Assembly: GCA_049177215.1 (NCBI GenBank)
Contig: CP185379.1
Location: 124,001-188,000, forward strand
DNA length: 64,000 nt
Direction: 5' to 3'
Source of the DNA: Pollutiaquabacter aromativorans
GTDB lineage: Bacteria; Bacteroidota; Bacteroidia; AKYH767-A; 2013-40CM-41-45
Part shown: piece by piece, positions 34,752-42,828 of the stretch
How the letters are laid out: each line of letters opens with the position of its first letter
Numbering within the stretch: position 1 is the first letter of the stretch
Made by a program: the position numbers and the translations under genes
Notes under the pieces: generated by a model
What the model saw: only the letters and a program-made list of their open reading frames with translations
Database searches by the model: none
What the model was told of the DNA's origin: nothing

Positions 34752-35816
34752 ATGATAAAGCTGCTGACAATCATCCTCCTCGTGCTGGCCGTCATTACGG
34801 TCTGGCGTGTGCTCCGGATCCTTGAACTGGTCCGGGAACTGCGCGGTGAAGAGGAGTATATAACCGATGCCGACAACCGGAACACCGGACGCGGGCTGAT
34901 CGCGTTCCTGATCCTGGGTATGCTGGGCATGATCTACTTCACCCTGGATGCCAGGAAGTACCTCTTGCCCCAGGCAGCGTCCAAGCACGGCGTACTGACC
35001 GACGACTATCTCTATGTGAATTTCGGGATCATCATCGTGGTGTTCTTCATCACCCAGATCCTGTTATTCGTTTTCGCCAACAAGTATCGTTACCGTAAGG
35101 ACCAGAAGGCTTTTTACTATCCGGACAATCACAAACTGGAACTCATCTGGACGGTGGTACCGGGCGTGGTCCTGATGGGCCTCATCGCGTACGGTCTGCA
35201 CCTCTGGATCAACATCACCGCGCCGGCTCCCAAAGAGGCGATGGTGATCGAGGTCTATGCCAAACAATTCGACTGGACCGCACGTTATTCAGGTGCTGAC
35301 AATAAACTCGGCAATTCGAACTTCCGGTGGATCACGGATGAGAATCCGCTGGGTGTAGACAACAAGGACCAGGCTTCCGGAGACGACAAGATCACCCGGG
35401 AGATCCACCTGCCGGCTTATACGCCGGTGGTCTTCAAGTTCCATTCCCGCGATGTCATCCACTCGGCCTACTTCCCGCACCTGCGCGCCCAGATGAACTG
35501 TGTGCCGGGTATGACCACCGAGTTCCATCTGGAGCCGACGATCTCGACCGACAGCATGCGGATCATCACCAACAATCCGAAGTTTGAATATGTCCTGCTC
35601 TGCAACAAGATCTGCGGGGTGGCGCACTATAACATGCGCATGAAAGTGGTGATCGAGACTCCGGAGGCATTCAAGAAGTGGTACAAGGAACAGCAATACG
35701 TGTTTGCCCGTCCGGAGGAAGCCGCGCCGGCAGCGACCCCCGCTACCCCGGTTGATTCGTCCGCCGGCAAGACCGCTGTTCTCGCTCAAAACCCGAAAAT
35801 TATTGCATCCAGATAA
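34752..35816 (+). CDS. coxB: Cytochrome c oxidase subunit II
   Basis: Electron-entry subunit of a haem-copper oxidase, 354 residues. Three hydrophobic segments near the N-terminus include one extra helix at residues 1-20 compared with classic CoxB, then helices near 50-66 and 85-106 and the WTVVPGVVLMGLIAYGL helix. The CuA site is complete: His in DVIHSAYFP (about 238) and CNKICGVAHYNM (about 284-295), giving two Cys, His and Met. The C-terminal tail is rich in Ala, Pro and Thr. No cytochrome c domain is fused, so electrons likely come through ActE or a similar carrier. Confidence 0.95.
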   Translation: MIKLLTIILLVLAVITVWRVLRILELVRELRGEEEYITDADNRNTGRGLIAFLILGMLGMIYFTLDARKYLLPQAASKHGVLTDDYLYVNFGIIIVVFFITQILLFVFANKYRYRKDQKAFYYPDNHKLELIWTVVPGVVLMGLIAYGLHLWINITAPAPKEAMVIEVYAKQFDWTARYSGADNKLGNSNFRWITDENPLGVDNKDQASGDDKITREIHLPAYTPVVFKFHSRDVIHSAYFPHLRAQMNCVPGMTTEFHLEPTISTDSMRIITNNPKFEYVLLCNKICGVAHYNMRMKVVIETPEAFKKWYKEQQYVFARPEEAAPAATPATPVDSSAGKTAVLAQNPKIIASR

Positions 35817-35889
35817 GAAGCCACAACGGCTTCGGTCCTGAATGCGGAACTTTCATTTAGAATAGTAACGAATAATCCCAAACCATAGC

Positions 35890-37704
35890 ATGTCGACGCA
35901 CGCACACGATCATGCCCACGACGCTCACCACGAGGGGCACGATCACCACGAGCATCACGATTCTTTCTGGACCAAATACGTGTTCAGCCAGGATCACAAG
36001 ATGATCTCGAAGCAATTCCTGGTAACCGCGATCGTCATGGCCGTGTTGGCCATGTTGATGTCGCTGGTCTTCCGTCTGCAGCTCGGTTGGCCGGATCAGA
36101 AATTCGGCTTCCTGGAAAGCATCATCGGAAAGTGGGGCAAGGACGGTAAACTCGACCCCGGATTCTACCTGGCGTTGGTTACGATCCACGGAACCATCAT
36201 GGTGTTCTTCGTGTTGACGGGCGGATTGTCGGGAACCTTCAGTAACCTCCTGATTCCATTCCAGGTTGGCGCGCGCGATATGGCCTCGGGCTTCCTGAAC
36301 ATGCTGTCGTACTGGTTCTTCTTCGCCTCGTGTTCCGTCATGACGCTTTCACTTTTCGTGGAGGCTGGACCCGCATCGGCCGGTTGGACGATCTATCCGC
36401 CATTAAGTGCGCTGCCACAAGCCATTCCCGGCTCCGGTTTGGGTATGACGTTGTGGTTGGTCAGCATGGTGCTCTTCATCGCTTCGGCCTTGTTGGGCGG
36501 TATCAACTACGTGGTGACCATTCTCAACCTGCGGACCAAGGGCATGAGCATGACCCGCCTTCCGCTGACCATTTGGGCGTTCTTCATCACCGCTATCCTC
36601 GGTATTCTCTCTTTCCCGGTACTGTTCGCGGCCGCCTTGTTGCTCTTGTTTGACCGCAGCTTCGGTACCAGTTTCTACCTCTCCGATATCTTCATCGATG
36701 GTGCCCCCTTGCACAACATCGGTGGCAGCCCGGTACTCTTCCAGCACCTCTTCTGGTTCCTGGGTCACCCGGAGGTATACATCGTCCTGTTGCCGGCGCT
36801 CGGTCTGGCTTCCGAAGTCATTGCGACCCAGTCTCGCAAACCGATCTTCGGTTACAAGGCCATGATCGGCTCCATGTTGGTGATCGCGTTCCTCTCGTTT
36901 ATCGTTTGGGGTCACCACATGTTTATCACAGGTATGAACCCGTTCCTCGGATCGGTGTTCGTATTCACGACCCTGCTGGTCGCTATTCCTTCCGCGGTAA
37001 AGGTCTTCAACTACCTGGCGACACTCTGGCGTGGAAACATCGTGCTGACTCCCGCCATGTTGTTCGCCATCGGTCTGGTATCGTTCTTCATTTCGGGCGG
37101 TCTGACCGGTATCATCCTGGGTGACTCCGCGCTGGACATCAACGTTCACGATACCTATTTCGTCGTTGCCCACTTCCACATCGTAATGGGCTCATCGGCC
37201 ATCTTCGGGATGTTCGCCGGTATCTATCACTGGTTCCCGCGCATGTTCGGTCGCATGATGGACAAGAAGCTCGGTTATCTGCACTTCTGGCTGACGCTGG
37301 TGGGCGTATACGGCACGTTCTTCCCGATGCACTTCATCGGCCTCTCCGGCGCTCCCCGTCGTTACTATGCATATACGGCCTATGAAGGATTCGATGCAGC
37401 CTTGAACATCAACGTACTGGTCAGCATCTTCGCGATCCTGGGCGGTCTCGCGCAGTTCATCTTCGTGTTCAACTTCTTCTACAGCATGTACCGCGGACGC
37501 AAGGCGTCACAGAACCCGTGGAAATCGAATACGCTTGAGTGGACCGCGCCGGTGGAGCACCTGCATGGCAACTGGCCCGGTGAGATTCCGACCGTTCACC
37601 GCTGGGCGTACGATTACGGTAAGCCGAACGCGGATGATGATTACATCCCTCAGACGACCCCTTATTCACAGACGACGAAGTCGAATCTGCCGGGAGAAGG
37701 CTGA
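35890..37704 (+). CDS. coxA: Cytochrome c oxidase subunit I
   Basis: Catalytic subunit of the haem-copper oxygen reductase, 604 residues with about twelve helices. The Tyr-His crosslink motif GHPEVYIVLLPALG (about residue 293), CuB histidines in WGHHMFITGM (about 342), and the haem ligands in HDTYFVVAHFHIVMG (about 418-432) are all present, with the A-family proton channel signature. The N-terminal 25 residues are more than half histidine, with Asp and Glu, a likely metal-binding or flexible tail. Subunits III and IV are not downstream and must lie elsewhere. A strong terminator follows, closing the operon. Confidence 0.96.
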   Translation: MSTHAHDHAHDAHHEGHDHHEHHDSFWTKYVFSQDHKMISKQFLVTAIVMAVLAMLMSLVFRLQLGWPDQKFGFLESIIGKWGKDGKLDPGFYLALVTIHGTIMVFFVLTGGLSGTFSNLLIPFQVGARDMASGFLNMLSYWFFFASCSVMTLSLFVEAGPASAGWTIYPPLSALPQAIPGSGLGMTLWLVSMVLFIASALLGGINYVVTILNLRTKGMSMTRLPLTIWAFFITAILGILSFPVLFAAALLLLFDRSFGTSFYLSDIFIDGAPLHNIGGSPVLFQHLFWFLGHPEVYIVLLPALGLASEVIATQSRKPIFGYKAMIGSMLVIAFLSFIVWGHHMFITGMNPFLGSVFVFTTLLVAIPSAVKVFNYLATLWRGNIVLTPAMLFAIGLVSFFISGGLTGIILGDSALDINVHDTYFVVAHFHIVMGSSAIFGMFAGIYHWFPRMFGRMMDKKLGYLHFWLTLVGVYGTFFPMHFIGLSGAPRRYYAYTAYEGFDAALNINVLVSIFAILGGLAQFIFVFNFFYSMYRGRKASQNPWKSNTLEWTAPVEHLHGNWPGEIPTVHRWAYDYGKPNADDDYIPQTTPYSQTTKSNLPGEG

Positions 37705-37726
37705 TCATACACAATCGAAAGAATCG

Positions 37727-37757
37727 AAAAGGGCAGAGTTGGAATCTGCCCTTTTTT
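37727..37757 (+). terminator. Terminator of the act-cox operon
   Basis: Stem GGGCAGA (37731-37737) with TCTGCCC (37745-37751), extended by AAAA/TTTT, followed by TTTTTTG. It lies 22 bases after the coxA stop. Confidence 0.88.
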
Positions 37758-37775
37758 GTTTCATGAAATGATAGT

Positions 37776-37799
37776 AATACTTAATGTTTGTTAAGTATT
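37776..37799. promoter_or_regulatory. Perfect dyad upstream of the SulP gene
   Basis: AATACTTAA (37776-37784) and TTAAGTATT (37791-37799) are perfect 9-base arms around TGTTTG, between the operon terminator and the SulP start. It has the size of an operator for a dimeric regulator; no regulator is encoded nearby. Confidence 0.45.
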
Positions 37800-37865
37800 G
37801 CTTACTGTTAGGGGAGCCCCACTACGATTTTCATATCTTTAGGGACTTCCCTTAATCCATTTCAA

Positions 37866-39443
37866 GTGAAAAGTACTGGAAAAAGCACCGTTTTACCTGT
37901 TCTTAGCGCGGATCTACCCGCCGCGCTCGTAGTCTTCTTAGTTGCCCTTCCGCTTTGCCTGGGCATTGCATTAGGTTCACAGGCTCCCTTGTTCGCGGGC
38001 TTGATCGGAGGCATTGTCGGAGGCATTGTGATCGGAACCCTGAGTGGTTCGCAGCTCTCTGTTTCTGGTCCTGCTGCCGGGCTCACCGCCATTGTAGCCG
38101 CCGCGATCGGAAAGATGCCGGTTTATGAGGCTTTTCTGTTGTCTGTCGTGATCGGGGGAGTTATTCAGTTGCTTCTGGGTATGTTGAAGGCCGGTGTATT
38201 GGGTGATTACATTCCCTCCTCAGTCATCAAAGGAATGTTGGCAGCCATCGGGTTGATCCTGATCCTCAAGCAGCTTCCGCACCTGGTTGGATACGATGCG
38301 GACTTCGAAGGGGATGAGTCTTTTTCGCACGACGGGAACAACACCTTTTCCGACCTGATTCAGTCAGTCGGATACATCCTCCCCTGGGCGGCCTTGATCG
38401 GTATCGTTTCGTTGCTGGTGCAGATCCTTTGGGAGAAATTCCTGGGGAATCGCGGTGGACTATTCCGGATTTTACCCGCGCCGCTGGTAGTGGTATTGAT
38501 CGGGACCTGGTTGCATCTATGGGGAACCCGGCAGTTCCCCGAGCTCGCCTTGCAGAGCCAGCACTTGGTGGAAATCCCGGTCGCTACTTCCATGAGCGGC
38601 TTCTTTTCCTTTTTCATTTTCCCGGATGTACAGTTCCTGACGAATGTGGATGTTTGGATTACCGGGGTTACGCTCGCGATCGTAGCCAGCCTGGAGTCCT
38701 TGTTGTGTATCGAAGCGTCCGACGAACTGGACCCTTATAAGCGCGTGACCCCCACCAACCGTGAATTGAAAGCGCAGGGGGTTGGAAACATCGTGAGTGG
38801 GATGTTGGGCGGTTTACCGTTGACTTCCGTGATCGTACGCACATCTGCCAATATCAACGCAGGTGCCAGGACCAAATGGGCGGCCATCTTTCATGGAGTT
38901 TTCCTGTTGCTGAGTGTGGCCTTGATTCCGGAGTTGTTGAACATGATCCCCAAAGCCTCCCTGGCGGCGATTCTGATCTATACCGGTTATAAGCTTGCAA
39001 AACCTTCCATCTTCCGCTCCCTGTATCAAAATGGCTGGGACCAGTTCGTACCCTTTCTCGTAACAGTCTTGGCCATCCTGCTCACCGATCTGTTGGTTGG
39101 TATCCTGATCGGCTGTTGCATCGGATTGTTTTTCGTGATGCGTTCCAATTTCCGTTCAGCAGTCTTTGTCGTGAACGACGAGAACCGTTACCTTTTCCGG
39201 CTCCGGAAAGATGTCTCGTTTCTGAACAAGCCGATCATCAAACGCAAACTGGAAGAAGTGCCCGATGATAGTTTCATCTATATCGACGCGTCGCGTGCGG
39301 ATTTCATCGACCGGGATGTGGTCGAGGTGATAGAGGATTTCATGCTGCACGCTCCCTTGCGTAATATTCGTGTCGAACTGAAACGAAGCAATTTCAAGGA
39401 TCAGGGATTTTCGGCGGCCATTCCGGTGCCGGATGATCATTAA
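37866..39443 (+). CDS. SulP family anion transporter (likely bicarbonate)
   Basis: Inner-membrane SulP (SLC26-type) transporter, 525 residues with about ten to twelve helices. LPAALVVFLVALPLCLGIALGSQAPLFAGLIGG at the N-terminus and QLSVSGPAAGLTAIVAAAI are family signatures; SLESLLCIEASDELDP and GGLPLTSVIVRTSANINAG lie further on. Residues ~440-520 form a shortened STAS-like region. The direct pairing with a beta-carbonic anhydrase gene (19-base gap) points to bicarbonate rather than sulfate as substrate; this is inference. Start is a GTG at 37866. The TAA stop lies inside a CATTAAC heptad repeat. Confidence 0.88.
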   Translation: MKSTGKSTVLPVLSADLPAALVVFLVALPLCLGIALGSQAPLFAGLIGGIVGGIVIGTLSGSQLSVSGPAAGLTAIVAAAIGKMPVYEAFLLSVVIGGVIQLLLGMLKAGVLGDYIPSSVIKGMLAAIGLILILKQLPHLVGYDADFEGDESFSHDGNNTFSDLIQSVGYILPWAALIGIVSLLVQILWEKFLGNRGGLFRILPAPLVVVLIGTWLHLWGTRQFPELALQSQHLVEIPVATSMSGFFSFFIFPDVQFLTNVDVWITGVTLAIVASLESLLCIEASDELDPYKRVTPTNRELKAQGVGNIVSGMLGGLPLTSVIVRTSANINAGARTKWAAIFHGVFLLLSVALIPELLNMIPKASLAAILIYTGYKLAKPSIFRSLYQNGWDQFVPFLVTVLAILLTDLLVGILIGCCIGLFFVMRSNFRSAVFVVNDENRYLFRLRKDVSFLNKPIIKRKLEEVPDDSFIYIDASRADFIDRDVVEVIEDFMLHAPLRNIRVELKRSNFKDQGFSAAIPVPDDH

Positions 39444-39458
39444 CCATTAACCATTACC
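39438..39458. repeat. Heptad array, CATTAAC family (3 units), containing the SulP stop codon
   Basis: CATTAAC, CATTAAC, CATTACC in register. The SulP TAA stop (39441-39443) is in the first unit and the array ends four bases before the carbonic anhydrase ATG. Confidence 0.6.
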
Positions 39459-39462
39459 CGTC

Positions 39463-40095
39463 ATGAAATCATACGAAAAGCTGCTGCTCGAGAACAAAGC
39501 CTGGGCTCTGGAAAAAGTCCAGGAAGACCCGGATTTCTTTCGCCGCCTGGCGAATCTGCAAACCCCGGAATTTTTATGGATCGGCTGCAGCGATAGCCGG
39601 GTACCCGCCAACGAGATTACCGGCACCCAGCCGGGCGAAATCTTCGTGCACCGCAACGTTGCCAACATGGTGGTCCATACCGACCTGAATTTGCTAACTG
39701 TACTGGACTATGCCGTTACGCACCTGAAAGTGCAGCACATCATCGTGTGCGGACATTACGGTTGTGGAGGTGTGAAGGCGGCGATGACGCACCATAACAT
39801 GGGTATCATCAACAAATGGTTGCGGAACATCAAGGATGTTTACCGATTCCACCGGGAACTGGTAGATGCTGTAACGGATGAAGAAGCGAAAACCGACCTG
39901 ATGGTGGAGCTGAATGTCCGGGAGCAGGTCATGAACCTTGCGAAGACCTCCATCATCCAGAAAGCGTGGAAGAGCGACAATCGCCCCAACCTGCACGGCT
40001 GGGTGTACGGCTTAAAGGATGGAATTATCAAACCTGTATGCGAAATGCCGGCGCGTACGCCGCTGGATGATATTTATGAGTATGATGATTTGTGA
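39463..40095 (+). CDS. can: Beta-carbonic anhydrase
   Basis: Zinc enzyme interconverting carbon dioxide and bicarbonate, 210 residues. The zinc-binding set is complete: Cys and the Asp-Arg dyad in WIGCSDSRVPANEI (about residues 39-52) and CGHYGCGGVKAAM (about 98-110) with His and Cys. EIFVHRNVANMV is another family block. Encoded right after a SulP transporter, it probably works with it to supply or balance bicarbonate in the cytosol. A terminator lies 58 bases after the stop, with a heptad array between. Confidence 0.95.
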   Translation: MKSYEKLLLENKAWALEKVQEDPDFFRRLANLQTPEFLWIGCSDSRVPANEITGTQPGEIFVHRNVANMVVHTDLNLLTVLDYAVTHLKVQHIIVCGHYGCGGVKAAMTHHNMGIINKWLRNIKDVYRFHRELVDAVTDEEAKTDLMVELNVREQVMNLAKTSIIQKAWKSDNRPNLHGWVYGLKDGIIKPVCEMPARTPLDDIYEYDDL

Positions 40096-40100
40096 GGTTA

Positions 40101-40142
40101 GTGAATAGTAAACAGTGAACAGTAAACAGCGAATAGCGAATA
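40101..40142. repeat. Heptad array, CTATTCR family, inverted (6 units)
   Basis: GTGAATA, GTAAACA, GTGAACA, GTAAACA, GCGAATA, GCGAATA, the reverse complement of the CTATTCR arrays. It begins six bases after the carbonic anhydrase stop. Its first ~19 bases are the exact inverse of the end of the array at 40327. Confidence 0.85.
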
Positions 40143-40152
40143 GTAAAATAGT

Positions 40153-40189
40153 AAAGAGGTTGGTCAAACAGACTGGCCTCTTTTTTATT
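40153..40189 (+). terminator. Terminator after carbonic anhydrase
   Basis: AAAGAGGTTGGTC pairs with GACTGGCCTCTTT (with G-T pairs) around AAACA, followed by a T-run. Confidence 0.8.
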
Positions 40190-40266
40190 TATGGGGTGTA
40201 AAGCAAGACGGGAATTCAAGGAATACAATTAATTGTCTTCAGGCATACCGAAAATTGGCAGAAGGT

Positions 40267-40315
40267 GTAATTGGGATTTGTAACTGGTAATTGGTAACTA
40301 GTAATTTGTAATTAG
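40267..40315. repeat. Heptad array, TAAYTGG family (7 units)
   Basis: GTAATTG, GGATTTG, TAACTGG, TAATTGG, TAACTAG, TAATTTG, TAATTAG in register. AT-rich and full of TAA and TAG triplets in all frames. Confidence 0.78.
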
Positions 40316-40326
40316 AAAATTTTTCG

Positions 40327-40396
40327 CTATTCGCTATTCGCTATTCGCTATTCGCTATTCACTATTCGCTATTCACTATTCACTGTTTACTATTCA
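40327..40396. repeat. Heptad array, CTATTCR family (10 units)
   Basis: CTATTCG x4, CTATTCA, CTATTCG, CTATTCA x2, CTGTTTA, CTATTCA. The first eight units equal those of the array at 3410, 56 identical bases. Confidence 0.92.
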
Positions 40397-40414
40397 CTCC
40401 CACCCACTCTTCAT

Positions 40415-40447
40415 AAAAAAAACCGCCCGGGGAACGCCGGACGGTTT
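40415..40447 (-). terminator. Terminator of the dockerin-like secreted protein gene
   Basis: On the minus strand AAACCGTCCGG and CCGGGCGGTTT form a stem (one mismatch) followed by a run of T's, 28 bases after the stop codon. Confidence 0.85.
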
Positions 40448-40474
40448 ACCAACAGGAAACATGGAACTAAAAAA

Positions 40475-42628
40475 CTATCGTTGAATGCAGAGGGGGCGTG
40501 TGGTCGCGCCGGATTGTGTCTGAAGGGTGACGAAGTAATATCCCGCCGGAATGGTCTCGAGGGAAATGCTGCGGCTGTTGTCTCCGATCTCCTGGTACGA
40601 TACGGTGCGGCCCAAATGATCGGCGATGGTGATACTGCTCACCGTTTCCTTGCCAGTCCAGTTGAGGCGCGTGTTGGCGGGGTTCGGGTAGAGACGGATG
40701 GAAGCAAGCGCGGCAGGCGATGAAACGCCGGTCGGGATGGAATTGACGTCCACGCTGTCGGCATAGGTGGTCAATTGCTGATAAATGCCGGCCTGGGTGA
40801 TGGCGCGAACACCGGTCAGTTCGAAGTTGCAAACAGTACGGGCGCTGACGTTATCGATGATAACCACATCGAACAAGGCGATCGTGGTATCGCTCGAAGC
40901 GTTGGTGTGGTCCATGCGTACGGCCACAGCGTCGACGTAGCCGGCCGACCAATTAGGGCGAACGAACGTGAGGAGGTTCGTTCCCACGGTTCCCATACCG
41001 GAGGTGGGCAGGAAAGCGAAGTTGGATTGTGCCGCATCCACCACCATCGGATTGAAGGAGAGCCGGAAGGCTACACCGTAGATGCCCGGAACCGGCTGCG
41101 AGCCTTGGCCGAGTTGTACCGCAACCTGCATTTGTCCGCTGGGACCGACGGTGTCTTCACTCGCTACCAGGAAAAGGTTGCCGATAGCGGTTGAAGTAGT
41201 CGGCGGTGCGAGGCGGGCAGGGTGGTTGAGTCCGTAATTAAGACCGATCGCGGTGGTGTCGCTCCAGGTGATGGTACCATCGCCATCGGTATCGGCATAC
41301 TTGTAGTTCATGCCGGAAACGAAGTTCTGGCTCCAGTCGGTTGCCGGTTGTGCAACCCAGGAAAGCGATGCGCCGCTACGTACCGGACCGCTGCTGCCGA
41401 AGCCTACGCCGATCGGAAGGATGTCGTAGAGGTTGCAATTGAGGTCGTTGTTGGCATCGCCGGGCCATACGTCGGTGCCGCAGCCGTTGACATAGATCGT
41501 GTAGGCGTAGGTCTGCAGGCCGTTATACGGACAGGCGTTATCGCGTACGGTAGCGTACAAGAGGTAAGGTTGTGGGCTGACGAGCGAACCATCGGTGATC
41601 AGCTCGATCTCGACGGAATCCTGCGCGCCACCGGAAGAAGAGGACGTGATCAGGGAAGCGGCGTTGCCGGAGAAACTGATCGTGGTGCTGTCGGATGCAT
41701 TGGGGTCCGAGGAATAGATCCAAAAACGCACGGTATCACCCGCGCATGCGGTGGTGTTGAAAGACGGGGTACCGTTGATTCCGGAAAGGGCGGGGAGCAG
41801 ATTGCTGGCGCTGTTGACGATGGTGACCTGGATGTCGCGGTTGAAGGCGCCGATCAACACGCCGTTCCGGTATTCCTGAACTTGATAGACGACTACGTCC
41901 ACATCCTGTTGCGTAGGAGTGACCACCATGTTGCCATTCGCGGGGTCCACCGTCATCGCCGGCGAGCTCATGATGGGTGTGGTGGCAGAGAAGCCCGGGT
42001 TGTAGAGGATCGATGTGCCAGGGCCCGATAATGCAGGAGCGAGTGTGACTACGATGGAGTCGTTGTCGAGATCGTATGCGCCGTTGTTGATCTGGTTGGT
42101 AAGTCCGGTGTAGAGGAAAGGAACCGGTGCGTTGGCGAAACGAGCCAGGTTGTTGAATGGCGTGGCCACGTTGTTCAGAAACGCGCTGAAGTACCCATTT
42201 TCGGAAGAGGCGTTCACCAGGTTCGTGATCGATGCGTTACGGCAACACTCGGTGTATTCGATCACCCAGTCCGGACAAGGGAACAGCAGTACGGTTCCTT
42301 CGTAGGACCATTGCTCGATACCGGTGGATAATCCGCCCTGACAGGTTGTGATCGCGGAAGGACAAACAGGCGCCACCAGAACCGGTGAAGCCGGTGTAGG
42401 ATAAAGCGTCGCAGAGAGGCCGGTAGCGCCACAACCAACGGAGCCGTAGGTAATGACTACCGAATTAGGTGCCGGAATACCCGCGCAATCCCGATAGAAG
42501 GTGTAGCGGACACGGTAATCGTTTCCTCCAAGCCAATCATAGGTCAATTCGCCACCCATGATGTGGGACGATTGTGCGCTGTTGATGAGGCCGAGTAAGG
42601 CGGACAGGAAGAGTAGAATTCGTTTCAT
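40475..42628 (-). CDS. Secreted protein with dockerin-like repeats and type IX sorting domain
   Basis: Secreted protein of 717 residues. A signal peptide (LLFLSALLGLINSAQS) is followed by SHIMGGELTYDWLGG, the opening of a widespread Bacteroidota surface-protein family, and FYRDCAGIPAP and EYTECCRN, which carry conserved cysteines. Around residues 385-465 two EF-hand-like loops, GDANNDLNCNLYD and DTDGDGTITWSD, resemble dockerin type I calcium sites. The end, LYPNPANTRLNW through PLCIQR, is a type A sorting domain. Probably exported by type IX secretion and attached to the surface; partner unknown. It has its own terminator. Confidence 0.85.
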   Translation of the reverse strand: MKRILLFLSALLGLINSAQSSHIMGGELTYDWLGGNDYRVRYTFYRDCAGIPAPNSVVITYGSVGCGATGLSATLYPTPASPVLVAPVCPSAITTCQGGLSTGIEQWSYEGTVLLFPCPDWVIEYTECCRNASITNLVNASSENGYFSAFLNNVATPFNNLARFANAPVPFLYTGLTNQINNGAYDLDNDSIVVTLAPALSGPGTSILYNPGFSATTPIMSSPAMTVDPANGNMVVTPTQQDVDVVVYQVQEYRNGVLIGAFNRDIQVTIVNSASNLLPALSGINGTPSFNTTACAGDTVRFWIYSSDPNASDSTTISFSGNAASLITSSSSGGAQDSVEIELITDGSLVSPQPYLLYATVRDNACPYNGLQTYAYTIYVNGCGTDVWPGDANNDLNCNLYDILPIGVGFGSSGPVRSGASLSWVAQPATDWSQNFVSGMNYKYADTDGDGTITWSDTTAIGLNYGLNHPARLAPPTTSTAIGNLFLVASEDTVGPSGQMQVAVQLGQGSQPVPGIYGVAFRLSFNPMVVDAAQSNFAFLPTSGMGTVGTNLLTFVRPNWSAGYVDAVAVRMDHTNASSDTTIALFDVVIIDNVSARTVCNFELTGVRAITQAGIYQQLTTYADSVDVNSIPTGVSSPAALASIRLYPNPANTRLNWTGKETVSSITIADHLGRTVSYQEIGDNSRSISLETIPAGYYFVTLQTQSGATTRPLCIQR

Positions 42629-42799
42629 GGCGCTGCGGGATAAAGTAAGGTAGTTGATTATCGGGGTTAAATTTTAGAGGGCGGATTAACCCGATACGAA
42701 TGTATTGGAGTCGCCAGGTGCATGCAATTTCATTTTTTGGTATAATTACAGTATTATATTCTTGTAAAATAAGTATAAAATATTGAAATACAAGTTTTT

Positions 42800-42814
42800 A
42801 ACTATACAATAGTT
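42800..42814. promoter_or_regulatory. Short dyad before the unknown helical protein gene
   Basis: AACTAT (42800-42805) and ATAGTT (42809-42814) flank ACA, 14 bases before the ATG, in a very AT-rich leader (about 42725-42828). Possible operator; could be chance in AT-rich DNA. Confidence 0.3.
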
Positions 42815-42828
42815 GTGTATAATTACGC

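Larger units (their letters stand above)
40096..40474. other. Repeat-dense intergenic region between convergent genes
   Basis: About 380 bases holding two terminators facing opposite ways and three heptad arrays, one of them inverted relative to another. No gene is visible. Confidence 0.8.
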
